A stretch of 64,000 bases of DNA from Lactiplantibacillus plajomi (GTDB lineage Bacteria; Bacillota; Bacilli; Lactobacillales; Lactobacillaceae), in NCBI RefSeq assembly GCF_005405405.1, contig NZ_BJDZ01000006.1, forward strand, positions 1-64,000, in the 5' to 3' direction. Made by a program: the position numbers and the translations under genes. Shown here piece after piece: positions 44,681 to 53,482 of the stretch (the stretch's first letter is position 1; each line of letters opens with the position of its first letter). Under the pieces are notes generated by a model. The model worked only from the letters and a program-made list of their open reading frames with translations. It ran no database searches and was not told the origin of the DNA.

Positions 44681-44760
44681 CCGCAAAGTCGAGACCTGCA
44701 TTCCCGCGGTATTCATGCTAAAATGAGAACCATTCAAAAATAGATAGGAAGTAACTGATC

Positions 44761-45759
44761 GTGACAGAAACCCCGTTTTGGACGCAGCTTGCCGATCAAG
44801 CCCGGCAAGCGCACCGTCCGATATTTACCATGGCACCGATGGAAGCCGTCAGTAACACCGTTTTTCGTCAGGTGATTACGCAGGCCGCAGCGCCGGATGC
44901 CTTTTTCAGTGAGTTCGTTTACGCTAAGGCGATTACGGACCCTAATACGAAGTTCCCGGTTCACGGCCGCCTGTACGTGGCACCGCAGGAACAACAGCGA
45001 CCGGTCGTCCAGCTTTGGGGTAACGAAGCGGCCGATTTTGCGGCGGCCACCGCCGTGTTGCGGGAGCGCGGCTTTCAAGCCGTTGATATCAACATGGGTT
45101 GCCCGGACGGGACCGTTATTAAAAACCACGGTGGTAGCGACCTGATTCGGAATCCCGAATGGGCGGCTAACGTCATCGCGGCGGCCAAGACGTCCGGCTT
45201 GGCAGTGAGTGCCAAGACCCGGCTGGGTTATAGTAAGCTAGCCGAATTTCGGACTTGGATTCCGACGCTACTCCGGCAAAATGTCGCCGTATTAACGGTC
45301 CACTTGCGGACGAAGCAGGAAATGAGCAAGGTGCCGGCCCACCTTGAAGTGATTGACGAGCTGATCAAGATGCGCGACGAAATTGCTCCGCAGACGTTGT
45401 TACAAATTAACGGTGACATTGCGGACTACCAAGCGGGGCTGGCATTAGCTAAGGCCCACCCCGGACTGGACGCGATTATGATCGGTCGCGGGGTGTTTGC
45501 TAACCCGTTCGCCTTCGAATCGCAGCCTCAACCGCACTCGCTACCGGAACTGTTACGGTTGTTGGCGATGCAACTAGACTTATTTGACGACTTTGCGACC
45601 CGTTACGACGTTCCCCGCTTCCCGTCGTTGAAGCGCTTCTTCAAGATTTACGCCCGTCCGGAACTCGGCGCGACCGCGTTACGTAACCGGATGATGGACG
45701 CCAAGTCAACCGCCGACGTGCGAAAATTATTAGCGCCCTACTTGGCCCCTACCAAGTAA
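44761..45759 (+). CDS. dus: tRNA-dihydrouridine synthase
   Basis: FMN enzyme reducing uridines in the tRNA D-loop. MAPMEAVSNTVFRQ at residues 24-37 holds the FMN and substrate site, and NMGCP at 111-115 provides the catalytic Cys114; the C-terminal helical domain follows. At 332 residues it is of DusB/C-like length. Start is GTG 44761 with AGGAAG ahead. Monocistronic between two terminators. Confidence 0.92.
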   Translation: MTETPFWTQLADQARQAHRPIFTMAPMEAVSNTVFRQVITQAAAPDAFFSEFVYAKAITDPNTKFPVHGRLYVAPQEQQRPVVQLWGNEAADFAAATAVLRERGFQAVDINMGCPDGTVIKNHGGSDLIRNPEWAANVIAAAKTSGLAVSAKTRLGYSKLAEFRTWIPTLLRQNVAVLTVHLRTKQEMSKVPAHLEVIDELIKMRDEIAPQTLLQINGDIADYQAGLALAKAHPGLDAIMIGRGVFANPFAFESQPQPHSLPELLRLLAMQLDLFDDFATRYDVPRFPSLKRFFKIYARPELGATALRNRMMDAKSTADVRKLLAPYLAPTK

Positions 45760-45769
45760 GGACCGGATG

Positions 45770-45806
45770 ACAACCAGTGGTCGGTGACTACTGGTTGTTT
45801 TTTTAC
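45770..45806 (+). terminator. Terminator after dus
   Basis: ACAACCAGT (45770-45778) pairs with ACTGGTTGT (45790-45798), then seven T. Confidence 0.85.
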
Positions 45807-45941
45807 AAGGGTGTGGCTAAATGATGGGGCGCGACTTTTGCCCCATTCTCAGCGTGACCGGCAAGTCCCAGTCAAACGCGAATTAATGGTAAACTGTAAC
45901 TAGTTAAAGCGTTAATTTATAGAAAAGTGAGCGTGGTGTGG

Positions 45942-46865
45942 ATGAAGAACTTAGCAATTGTCGATTTAGGGTCGAATTCAGCGCGGATGGCCGTTAGTCG
46001 CATCCACGAGAACGGGACCGCGTCGGAAATCAAACGGGTTAAGGAAGATACCCGGTTATCGCAAGGAATGGGTGCTCAGCACGTCCTGCAACCGGAAGCA
46101 ATTGAACGGACGATTCGGGCGTTACAAGGCTTTCGGTGCCTTTACTCGGCCATGCCGCATACCGCCGTTATTGGGATTACGACCGCGGCGGTCCGGATGG
46201 CCCAGAACCAGCGCGAGTTTTTAGACCGGGTTCGTCAATCGGTCGGGTTGGATTTACGGGTCTTATCCGGTGATGATGAGGCGTATTACGACTACCTTGG
46301 GGTGGTTAACTCGCTGGTGGTGAGTGACTGCCTGATTTTAGACACCGGTGGGGCCAGTTGCGAACTGATCCTGGTGAAGGATGGTCGTAAACAACAGTTG
46401 ATCAGCGTCCCGTTTGGCGCGGTGACGCTATCGGAACAGTTTGGCTTGGACGACGTTATTGCCGCTGACCAGTTGTTTCGGGCACAGATGTTTTTGCGTA
46501 ACCGGCTAGCCGATATTTGGTGGTTGAGTGAGGCGCGCCACTACCCGATCATTTTACTGGGCGGGGCTAACCGAACGTTGGCACGCATCAACCGGCGCCG
46601 GCAGCAAAAGTTAAAGGTGGAAGACATTCACGGCTACCGCTTAAAAACCGAGACCGTCTTTCACACGTTCATCGACTTACTGGCGCGCTCGAAAAAGGGC
46701 CGTCAAAGTATTTCCGGGATGGAGTACGACCGGGCCGACATCATCGTCGGTGGGATGTTACCCCTAGTGACCTTGTTACAGATGTTGGATAGTGACCGGG
46801 TCGTCTTTTCGGAAAGCGGTGTGCGTGAAGGCATTATCTCGGAATACTTGAATTCAGAAAACTGA
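45942..46865 (+). CDS. Ppx/GppA phosphatase family protein
   Basis: ASKHA-fold enzyme of the exopolyphosphatase / pppGpp phosphatase family: phosphate-1 loop IVDLGSNSARMAV (residues 5-17), LILDTGGASCELI near 135-147 and GGANRTLARI near 205. At 307 residues it is the short, single-domain form without HD domain. ATG 45942 is favoured over an in-frame start at 45927. First gene of a probable co-directional run through DUF72. Confidence 0.88.
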   Translation: MKNLAIVDLGSNSARMAVSRIHENGTASEIKRVKEDTRLSQGMGAQHVLQPEAIERTIRALQGFRCLYSAMPHTAVIGITTAAVRMAQNQREFLDRVRQSVGLDLRVLSGDDEAYYDYLGVVNSLVVSDCLILDTGGASCELILVKDGRKQQLISVPFGAVTLSEQFGLDDVIAADQLFRAQMFLRNRLADIWWLSEARHYPIILLGGANRTLARINRRRQQKLKVEDIHGYRLKTETVFHTFIDLLARSKKGRQSISGMEYDRADIIVGGMLPLVTLLQMLDSDRVVFSESGVREGIISEYLNSEN

Positions 46866-46887
46866 AGGTTGGGATTGGAAGGATATT

Positions 46888-48162
46888 ATGACAGCTGATT
46901 TTCGCCATTTTTATCAAAAGACTTGGGCCGAACGCACCGCCATCGTTGCGGAGCAGGCTCAGTTGACGCCGGCTGAACGGGCCCTTTTTAAGAAGTACTA
47001 CTTACCGGAACACCACCAGATTATTGAAAACTACTTAACGGATTACCCATTACCGATGGGGTTGGCCGTTAACTTCGTGGTCGACGGCCAGGCCAAGGTC
47101 GTGCCGATGGTGACCGAGGAGCCCTCGGTAATCGCGGCTGCTAGTAACGGTGCTAAGATCGTCAAACGCGCCGGCGGGTTTAAGACGACGCTGAACCAGC
47201 GTGAAATGATCGGGCAGATCGTCTTGGAACAACTAACCGCGCCGGCAGAAACGGCGGCCGTGATCGAAGCGCACCAGGCCGAGCTGTTGCGGGTAGCCGA
47301 TGCCGCCCACCCCAGTCTTAAAAAGCGGGGTGGCGGGGCCCGCCGGATTCGGACCCGCGTACTGGGGCAGGGCTACTTGTCGGTTGACCTGTTCGTTGAT
47401 GTTCAGGCGGCGATGGGCGCTAACATGTTGAATACGATGTTGGAGGCCGTCGCTAAGTCGATTGGGGTACTAACCAAAACCGATCCGCTGATGAGTATTT
47501 TATCGAACTTTGCGACGGCTAGTCTGGTCAAGGCCGAGTGCGCGATTCCGGTCGCGTTACTCCAGGCGGGCCGCTATTCGGGTAAATTGGTCGCGGCAAA
47601 AATCGCCGCGGCTAGTACCGTTGCCCAAATTGATCCGTACCGGGCGACGACCCATAATAAGGGCATCATGAACGGCATTGACGCCGTGGCGATTGCGACC
47701 GGTAACGATTGGCGGGCCTTAGAGAGCGGCGCGCACGCCTACGCGGCCAAGGACGGTCATTACCGCGGCATGAGTAGCTGGACCAGCGATGGTCAGACCT
47801 TGCGTGGGACGCTGTCAATCCCGTTACCGGTCGGCATCGTGGGTGGCTCCATCAAAATTAACGAATTAGCCCAGTTGAATCAGCGTCTACTGCAAGTGGA
47901 CCAGGCTGGTGACTTAGCTAGAATTATTGCCGCGGTCGGCCTCGCCCAAAACTTGGCGGCGCTGCGTGCGCTAGTTACGACCGGTATTCAGCAGGGCCAC
48001 ATGCACTTACAATTAAAATCATTAGCGTTAGCAGCGGGCGCCACTCCGGCGGAACTGCCAGCCGTGTTGCAGCAGCTTGAATTAGCACCGCAGCAAGACT
48101 TAGCGACCACCCAACGGCTGATCACCGCGCTGCGCCAAACAAAGGAAGAGACCAATGACTGA
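46888..48162 (+). CDS. mvaA: Hydroxymethylglutaryl-CoA reductase, class II
   Basis: Mevalonate pathway enzyme converting HMG-CoA to mevalonate for isoprenoid synthesis in Gram-positive cocci and lactobacilli. Catalytic residues expected for class II are visible: Glu in TEEPSVIAAAS (near residue 76), Lys in HNKGIMNGID, Asp in TGNDWRALES, and His in GHMHLQLKSLA. 424 residues. GGAAGG precedes ATG 46888. Its stop overlaps the following gene by eight bases. Confidence 0.95.
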   Translation: MTADFRHFYQKTWAERTAIVAEQAQLTPAERALFKKYYLPEHHQIIENYLTDYPLPMGLAVNFVVDGQAKVVPMVTEEPSVIAAASNGAKIVKRAGGFKTTLNQREMIGQIVLEQLTAPAETAAVIEAHQAELLRVADAAHPSLKKRGGGARRIRTRVLGQGYLSVDLFVDVQAAMGANMLNTMLEAVAKSIGVLTKTDPLMSILSNFATASLVKAECAIPVALLQAGRYSGKLVAAKIAAASTVAQIDPYRATTHNKGIMNGIDAVAIATGNDWRALESGAHAYAAKDGHYRGMSSWTSDGQTLRGTLSIPLPVGIVGGSIKINELAQLNQRLLQVDQAGDLARIIAAVGLAQNLAALRALVTTGIQQGHMHLQLKSLALAAGATPAELPAVLQQLELAPQQDLATTQRLITALRQTKEETND

Positions 48163-49114
48163 ACCACAATTAAACGCAACCGTAACCGATTTATTAGCGA
48201 CCGCCAACAGCCTGTTTCCAGGGAACATTACCGTGAAGTTTGGGACGGACAAGGCGGGGTACGTCCGCCACGACCAGGCCCAACAAGCGTTGCACGACGG
48301 TGATCTGACGGTGATGGTCAACGACGTTACGGCGCCTAACTACACGGCGTCCCACGAGTTACTCCACTTATTGTTGTTATTACAAGGTTTTCCGCAGATC
48401 ACCTTTAATTTAACCACCCGTGATCAACGGTTAGACGAACAGTTGATGGCAATCGCCACCGAACTGTACGACATGGTTAGCCACGTGCTAGTTGTGAAAA
48501 AGCAGCGGCAACACGACCTAATTGATGATAACATCGCCGAGTTATACGTTAAGGGGGTCGAGGCAACCATCGACCCCGAAGAAGCTGGTAAGGATGACGC
48601 CATGATGACGTTACGGTTACTGACCCTGACCGACCTCCTGGTTTTCTTTGACGGTCAGTTAACGCCACAGTTAACGGCGAAGTTAGCCGATAATTACCCG
48701 AAGGCCTTTCCAGCTGCCCAGGACTTGTTCGCGGTAATTTGTGAAAAGGCGGTCGATACGCCGTTCGCAATGCGTCGGGCCGTGGTGAAGTTGTTCAAAG
48801 CGTTCGATGAGCAAATGACCGCTTGGCACTTACCAATGTTACACGGCAGCGAATTTGTGACCGTGCAGAACGTCTTTAGTGAACGCCAACAGCGTTTAGA
48901 AGTGCGCCAACTGTTCGATATTTATCATTCGGACATGTTGGATAAGAAGAAACACACCCGCGCTTACATCGGCTTGAACAAGGGCGACCGTCAGAACGCC
49001 TTTGTCTTATCAGCACCGGCCCAGAAGCATAGCGACGCCTTTTTCAAGGAAACTTACGCTAAGACGGTTAAACAATTATTTGAAGAAATGAACTTACCAT
49101 ACACGTTACGTTAA
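48155..49114 (+). CDS. Uncharacterised HExxH protein (IpaB/EvcA-type annotation)
   Basis: A 319-residue soluble protein with TASHELLHLLLLLQG at residues 64-78, whose HELLH is a possible zinc-protease motif. A third ligand cannot be named; Glu and Asp residues follow in DQRLDEQLMAIATELYDMV. Lactobacillar homologues are usually called IpaB/EvcA family without evidence of function. The start ATG overlaps the mvaA stop by eight bases, so translation is coupled to mevalonate reductase, a link without obvious metabolic explanation. Confidence 0.7.
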   Translation: MTEPQLNATVTDLLATANSLFPGNITVKFGTDKAGYVRHDQAQQALHDGDLTVMVNDVTAPNYTASHELLHLLLLLQGFPQITFNLTTRDQRLDEQLMAIATELYDMVSHVLVVKKQRQHDLIDDNIAELYVKGVEATIDPEEAGKDDAMMTLRLLTLTDLLVFFDGQLTPQLTAKLADNYPKAFPAAQDLFAVICEKAVDTPFAMRRAVVKLFKAFDEQMTAWHLPMLHGSEFVTVQNVFSERQQRLEVRQLFDIYHSDMLDKKKHTRAYIGLNKGDRQNAFVLSAPAQKHSDAFFKETYAKTVKQLFEEMNLPYTLR

Positions 49115-49132
49115 GGTTAGGGGGCTTGGCAG

Positions 49133-49831
49133 ATGGTTGATGCACAAGAATTACTAAATCAGAGCCAACACATTGTTTTTATGACCGGTGCGGGGGTTTC
49201 GACCCCGTCCGGTATTCCGGATTACCGTTCCAAAAACGGCTTGTATACGCAGCACCATAACGCGGAATACTATTTAAGCCACGCTTTTTTGGCGGAACAT
49301 CCCCAAGATTTTTACCAGTATTTACAAGATAATTTATATTATCCGGACGCAAAACCCAACGTGATCCACGAGAAAATGGCGGCCCTTACTCAGCAGGGAC
49401 GTGCCAGCGTGATCACCCAAAATATTGACAATTTGTATAACGTTGCCGGCACCAAAAACTTGGTCGAATTTCACGGTAACCTGTATCACATCTATTGTAC
49501 GGCTTGCGGTCAGTCAGTACCGTGGGCGGATTATTTAAAATCACCGTACCACGCGACTGACCACGGTTACTTGCGACCCAACGTTGTCCTGTACGACGAA
49601 GGGATTGCTCAGGAAAGCATTCAACGGTCATTAGCGTTCTTACAGGCGGCCGACCTAGTTGTCATCTGTGGGACCTCGTTTCGGGTCTACCCGTTTGCCG
49701 GCTTGATCGACTACCGGAACCCGCAGGCGCGGGTGATGGCCATCAACGAGGAACCGCTCCAACTGCCGTTCGACTTCACGATGGTCCAACAAAACGCGGT
49801 TGAGTTCTTCGAAAACGTGACCTTATCATGA
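49133..49831 (+). CDS. Sir2-family NAD-dependent protein deacylase with unusual zinc site
   Basis: Sirtuin core: GAGVSTPSGIPDYRS at residues 19-33, TQNIDNLY near 98-105, catalytic His in EFHGN and GTSFRVYPFAGL. The first zinc pair is CTAC, but the second CxxC is replaced (HATDHGYLRP in place of CPKCGGLLRP), leaving His/Asp as possible ligands. 232 residues. GGGGG precedes ATG 49133. The gene overlaps the DUF72 gene by four bases (ATGA). Confidence 0.9.
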   Translation: MVDAQELLNQSQHIVFMTGAGVSTPSGIPDYRSKNGLYTQHHNAEYYLSHAFLAEHPQDFYQYLQDNLYYPDAKPNVIHEKMAALTQQGRASVITQNIDNLYNVAGTKNLVEFHGNLYHIYCTACGQSVPWADYLKSPYHATDHGYLRPNVVLYDEGIAQESIQRSLAFLQAADLVVICGTSFRVYPFAGLIDYRNPQARVMAINEEPLQLPFDFTMVQQNAVEFFENVTLS

Positions 49832-50670
49832 TTACGATCGGGTTAACAACGTGGAGTGAACACCCGAGCTTATTGGGCGGAACCGATAAGCTGACGCTGA
49901 CCGAGTATTCGGGGGTGTTGCCGGTCGTGGAAGTCGACACGCCGTTTTACGGCATCCCGCGGGTGACGACGGTTGCAAAGTGGCAGAAGGCCGTACCCGC
50001 TCGTTTTCAATTCATCTTAAAGGCCAATCAGGTGATGACCCTGCATAATACGCAGGACGAGGGGCTTTCAATGGACGCGCTGAAGACCGCCTACCGCGAG
50101 TACCGGGCAATGTTGAAACCGTTGATTCAACACCAGCAGTTAAAAGCGGTGCTGTTTCAGTTTCCACCGTTCTTTGAGCGGTCGAACCGCAATTTTCATT
50201 ATTTACAGCGAATGGTCGATTGGTTGCCGGGGGTCCCGATTGCCGTTGAGTTCCGGAATCAAAGCTGGTACCAGCCGGGCGTGAAGGACGCGGTGTTCGA
50301 CTTCTTGCGTGATTTGGGCGTTGCCCACGTGGTTGTGGATGAACCGCACGCGCTAAATGACGGCGTGACCTTCGAACCGGTCGTGACCAGCCCGAAACTC
50401 GCGTTGCTACGGCTACACGGTCGCAACCAGAAGGGCTGGTCGAATAAGGGACCGGACTGGCGCGGTCAGCGAACCCTCTACCGTTATAGCGACCAGGAAC
50501 TGAACGACTTTAAAACCGTGGTTGAGCAGTTGGCACCCCAGACCGAAGAAGTTTGTGTGATTTTTAATAATAACTCGGGCGGGGACGCCGCCGATAACGC
50601 GTTACAATTAAAAGCTTTGCTGGGAATTTCGTTCGGTGATTTAGGTCCGCAACAACTTGATTTATTTTAG
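49828..50670 (+). CDS. DUF72 family protein
   Basis: TIM-barrel-like family of unknown function: ITIGLTTWSEHPSLLG at the start, EVDTPFYGIP, FQFPPFF, AVEFRNQSWY and YVIFNNN-like end (EEVCVIFNNNSGGDAADNA) are its conserved segments. 280 residues. It starts in the sirtuin stop (ATGA), so the two are translationally coupled. Function unknown. Confidence 0.9.
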   Translation: MITIGLTTWSEHPSLLGGTDKLTLTEYSGVLPVVEVDTPFYGIPRVTTVAKWQKAVPARFQFILKANQVMTLHNTQDEGLSMDALKTAYREYRAMLKPLIQHQQLKAVLFQFPPFFERSNRNFHYLQRMVDWLPGVPIAVEFRNQSWYQPGVKDAVFDFLRDLGVAHVVVDEPHALNDGVTFEPVVTSPKLALLRLHGRNQKGWSNKGPDWRGQRTLYRYSDQELNDFKTVVEQLAPQTEEVCVIFNNNSGGDAADNALQLKALLGISFGDLGPQQLDLF

Positions 50671-50813
50671 GATTTCGATATAAAAAATATAATGTTTTTT
50701 ATGTGTGTTTTTTATATAAAAACAGGAAAAGAACAATCTTAAAACCCGAAAATTCGCCAAAATATGTTAATCTTGAACTGTGCACAGTCGCTTAAGCAGA
50801 GGGGGTTATTAAC

Positions 50814-51041
50814 ATGGCAAAGGACCATGATAATCATAATTTAAAGCTAGACCAACGTAAATTCGCTGACATGATTGTAAAATCGCACCAGGTCTCGGAT
50901 GACCTGGATCCCGAAGCAATTGTCAAACGTAAGTTGACACTGTACTTGACGGCTTATTATTTAGCAGAAAAGTTTAACAAGTTAGAAGACGCTCACTTTC
51001 AGGGCAAGATAACGGATGATCATTATCAGAAATTGCTCTAA
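50814..51041 (+). CDS. Small hypothetical protein (75 aa)
   Basis: Hydrophilic, mostly helical small protein (DQRKFADMIVKSHQVSDDLDPEAIVKRKLTLYLTAYYLAEKFN) without signal or membrane span. I do not recognise it. GAGGGGG lies before ATG 50814 and a terminator follows, supporting a real gene. It stands immediately before the citrate cluster but is separated from it by that terminator. Confidence 0.7.
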   Translation: MAKDHDNHNLKLDQRKFADMIVKSHQVSDDLDPEAIVKRKLTLYLTAYYLAEKFNKLEDAHFQGKITDDHYQKLL

Positions 51042-51095
51042 CAATTAAAGGATGATAAATTTGGTGATTGGTAAACCACCATATTATCAAACTTA

Positions 51096-51130
51096 AAAAG
51101 GATTCGGTCAGGGGACCGGATCCTTTTTTT
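51096..51130 (+). terminator. Terminator before the citrate cluster
   Basis: AAAGGATTCGGT pairs with ACCGGATCCTTT, then T-run. Confidence 0.8.
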
Positions 51131-51200
51131 GACGACTAATGTGTATAAATGAGCAATGAAAGCGGATATATAATTATTAAGTTTTAGATAATGGTTTGAT

Positions 51201-51222
51201 AAACAGTGTTATAACGCTGTTT
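51201..51222. promoter_or_regulatory. Palindromic operator candidate upstream of the citrate operon
   Basis: A 22-bp near-perfect palindrome, AAACAG-TGTTATAACG-CTGTTT, with only one mismatched pair. It lies 130 bases ahead of the citrate transporter gene, where an activator of the CitO/CitI type could bind. Confidence 0.6.
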
Positions 51223-51260
51223 AAGCAACGAACATCTCTTAAGTGTAATTGGTTGTAAAA

Positions 51261-51312
51261 GTGTTCTTTCTGTGTTCTTCTGCACAAAACGCCTAGAAAA
51301 AGCGGTTTCACC
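51261..51312 (+). promoter_or_regulatory. Citrate promoter region: direct repeat and possible cre site
   Basis: Adjacent 11-bp direct repeats GTGTTCTTTCT/GTGTTCTTCTG at 51261-51282 suggest a tandem regulator site. On the minus strand TGAAACCGCTTTTTCT (51310-51295) matches the CcpA cre consensus except for one position. A possible -10 is TATCAT at 51318-51323. Taken together this is the likely control region of the citrate operon, activated by citrate and repressed by sugars; the sites are inferred. Confidence 0.45.
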
Positions 51313-51351
51313 ACGTTATCATGGAATCATAAATTTAAAGGAGTTGAAACC

Positions 51352-52698
51352 ATGCTATTAACAATAATTGCCTACGCAATGATCATCGTCTTCATGTTTA
51401 TCATCATGAAGAAGATCATGTCACCGTTTACGGCCTTAGTACTCGTACCACTCGTATTCGGAATTATTGCGATGGTTGCGGGAGTTGCCAATAAAGGAAC
51501 CATTGGGGACTTTGTCTTAGAGGGTATTAAGACGACGGCCAACACCGGGATCATGTTATTATTTGCCATTCTTTATTTCTCCATTATGTTGGACGCCGGG
51601 TTATTTGACCCGATCACCAAGCGGATGATTTACTTCGCCAAGGGTGACCCAATGAAGGTGCTGATGGCAACCGCCGTCGTAGCCGCCGCCGTTTCTTTGA
51701 ACGGTGATGGGACCACGACCACCTTGATTTGTTGTTCAGCCTTCATTCCGATCTACAAGAAGTTGCACATGCGGATGATGGACTTAGGGGTTTTGGTTAT
51801 CTTACAAAACACGATCATGAATTTACTGCCATGGGGTGGTCCAACCGCCCGGGCAATGGCCGTGTTACACGTTGATGCCAGCATCTTAGCTTACGTTTTA
51901 CCAGGGATGATCTTAGCGTTACTCTACGTTATCTTCGTCGTTGCCCGGTCAATGGGTAAGCGTGAACGGAAACGCCTTGGGATTAAGAACTTAACCAAGG
52001 ATGAAATTGACGCCATGATCGAAGTGACCGACCCCGAAACCGCTGCAATGCGGCGGCCGAAGAACTTCGCGTTCAACGGGATCTTAACGATCATCTTAAT
52101 TGCATGGTTAGTTGCCGGCTCCTTCGTTAAAGCGTTGGAAATGCCACCATTGTTGCTTTTCTTAGTTGGTACTTGTATCGCGTTGATGGTCAACTACCCA
52201 AAGCTGAAGGACCAATCCAAACGAATTGGTGCTAACGGTGGGGACGCCGTGCAAGTTGTTATCTTAGTTTTCGCTGCCGGGGTCTTCATGGGACTCTTCC
52301 AAGGAACTGGGATGGCCACCGCACTGGCAAAGAGCTTTACTCAAATCATCCCACACCAATTAGCTGGTTTCTGGGGACTCGTGATTGCCGTGATTTCCGC
52401 ACCCGGGACGTTCTTCCTGTCAAACGACGGGTTCTACTTCGGGGTATTGCCAGTCTTGGCACAAGCGGGTCACGCATACGGCTTTACTAATATGGAAATG
52501 GCCTTAGCTTCCTTAATGGGTCAAGCGTTCCACTTGTTAAGTCCGTTAGTTGCCTTCATTTACCTGTTACTCCGTTTAACTGGTTTGGACATGGGTGCTT
52601 GGCAAAAGGAAACGGCTAAGTACGCGCTCGGGGTCTTCGCCATCTTCGTTGTGACGATTCTCTTGACCGGTCACATGCCGTTCTACATTCCACAATGA
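51352..52698 (+). CDS. citH: Citrate:cation symporter, CitMHS family
   Basis: Membrane carrier of the CitMHS family importing metal-citrate with protons; it feeds the citrate lyase encoded downstream. About twelve spans in 448 residues; NGDGTTTTLICCSAFIPIYKKLHM near residues 118-141 and NDGFYFGVLPVLAQAG near 360-375 are conserved family segments. AAAGGAG precedes ATG 51352. The same type is called CitH in enterococci and CitM in bacilli. First gene of the cluster. Confidence 0.93.
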   Translation: MLLTIIAYAMIIVFMFIIMKKIMSPFTALVLVPLVFGIIAMVAGVANKGTIGDFVLEGIKTTANTGIMLLFAILYFSIMLDAGLFDPITKRMIYFAKGDPMKVLMATAVVAAAVSLNGDGTTTTLICCSAFIPIYKKLHMRMMDLGVLVILQNTIMNLLPWGGPTARAMAVLHVDASILAYVLPGMILALLYVIFVVARSMGKRERKRLGIKNLTKDEIDAMIEVTDPETAAMRRPKNFAFNGILTIILIAWLVAGSFVKALEMPPLLLFLVGTCIALMVNYPKLKDQSKRIGANGGDAVQVVILVFAAGVFMGLFQGTGMATALAKSFTQIIPHQLAGFWGLVIAVISAPGTFFLSNDGFYFGVLPVLAQAGHAYGFTNMEMALASLMGQAFHLLSPLVAFIYLLLRLTGLDMGAWQKETAKYALGVFAIFVVTILLTGHMPFYIPQ

Positions 52699-52732
52699 GC
52701 CACGCATTAATTTGAAGAGGAAGTGAATACCC

Positions 52733-53074
52733 ATGGCTAGTTTTTGGCAACGGCTCTTTCACAAGTCGGCTGCGGCCGAGCCCGAAGTAGCGGCGCAACC
52801 CGCAACCACAGCGCAAACGGCGACGCCGGCGACCCCGCAGTGGGAAGACGTGCCGTTATACGTTGAAGTTGATCCGAAGCAAAACGTGGTGCCGGCGTTA
52901 ATTGCCGCTAGTGTTACCGCCACGCAAGCCACGGACAGCCAGTTAGTGTTAAAGCATCTGTACGTGCAAAATCCGGAAGCGCAGTTAGTTAGCGTGATTG
53001 CTAGCAGTTGTGCCACCACGGTCGGCGACGGAAAGTTCGTCGTTAAATCAATCAGAAAGCGAGTTGACCAGTAA
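52733..53074 (+). CDS. oadH: Oxaloacetate decarboxylase accessory subunit OadH-like
   Basis: Small protein (113 aa) with an Ala/Thr/Pro-rich stretch at 14-35 and a C-terminal domain (VVPALIAASVTATQ ... GDGKFVVKSIRKRVDQ) resembling the cytoplasmic tail of OadG/GcdD subunits. It lacks a membrane span. Position ahead of the biotin carrier and OadB matches oadH of the enterococcal oadHDB-citCDEFX-oadA operon. Exact role in the complex is unsettled; assignment rests on context. Confidence 0.7.
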   Translation: MASFWQRLFHKSAAAEPEVAAQPATTAQTATPATPQWEDVPLYVEVDPKQNVVPALIAASVTATQATDSQLVLKHLYVQNPEAQLVSVIASSCATTVGDGKFVVKSIRKRVDQ

Positions 53075-53076
53075 TA

Positions 53077-53469
53077 ATGTTACGGAAATTTAAAATTACC
53101 ATTGATGGTAAGGAATACCAAGTTGAAATGGAAGAAATCGGGGGAACCCCAGCGCCAGCCCCGGCACCAGCCGTAGCAGCAGCGCCAGCACCCGCTTCTG
53201 AAGCGCCGGCAGCCGCACCACAACCAGCTGCGGCCCCACAACCAACCGGGGACACGGCCAACGCAATGAGCGCCCCAATGCCTGGGACAATCATCAAGAT
53301 TTTGGTGGCACCTGGTGACCAAGTTAAGGAAAACCAACCATTGTTAGTGCTTGAAGCGATGAAGATGGAAAATGAAATCGTGGCTAACAAGGCCGGGACC
53401 GTTAAGGAATTATTCGTCAATAAAAATGACACCGTTAACGCGGGTGACGCGCTAATTACAATTAGCTGA
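53077..53469 (+). CDS. oadD: Biotin carrier subunit of oxaloacetate decarboxylase
   Basis: N-terminal FKITIDGKEYQVEMEEIG, an Ala/Pro linker (residues 24-62) and a biotinyl domain with intact acceptor motif EAMKMEN near residues 93-99. It carries CO2 from OadA, where oxaloacetate is decarboxylated, to membrane OadB. OadA in this cluster has no biotin domain, so this separate subunit is required. It starts two bases after oadH. The intact lysine contrasts with the AccB-like protein at 15810-16343. Confidence 0.92.
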   Translation: MLRKFKITIDGKEYQVEMEEIGGTPAPAPAPAVAAAPAPASEAPAAAPQPAAAPQPTGDTANAMSAPMPGTIIKILVAPGDQVKENQPLLVLEAMKMENEIVANKAGTVKELFVNKNDTVNAGDALITIS

Positions 53470-53482
53470 AAGGGGTAGCAAT

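Noticed and set aside
53140-53260. Repetitive sequence in the oadD linker
   Set aside because: The GCA/CCA repeats are the Ala-Pro linker usual in biotin carrier proteins, not a microsatellite of separate interest.
52759-53432. Leftward Cys/Ala/Gly-rich frames opposite oadH and oadD
   Set aside because: They arise from the Ala/Pro-rich linker codons of the real genes.
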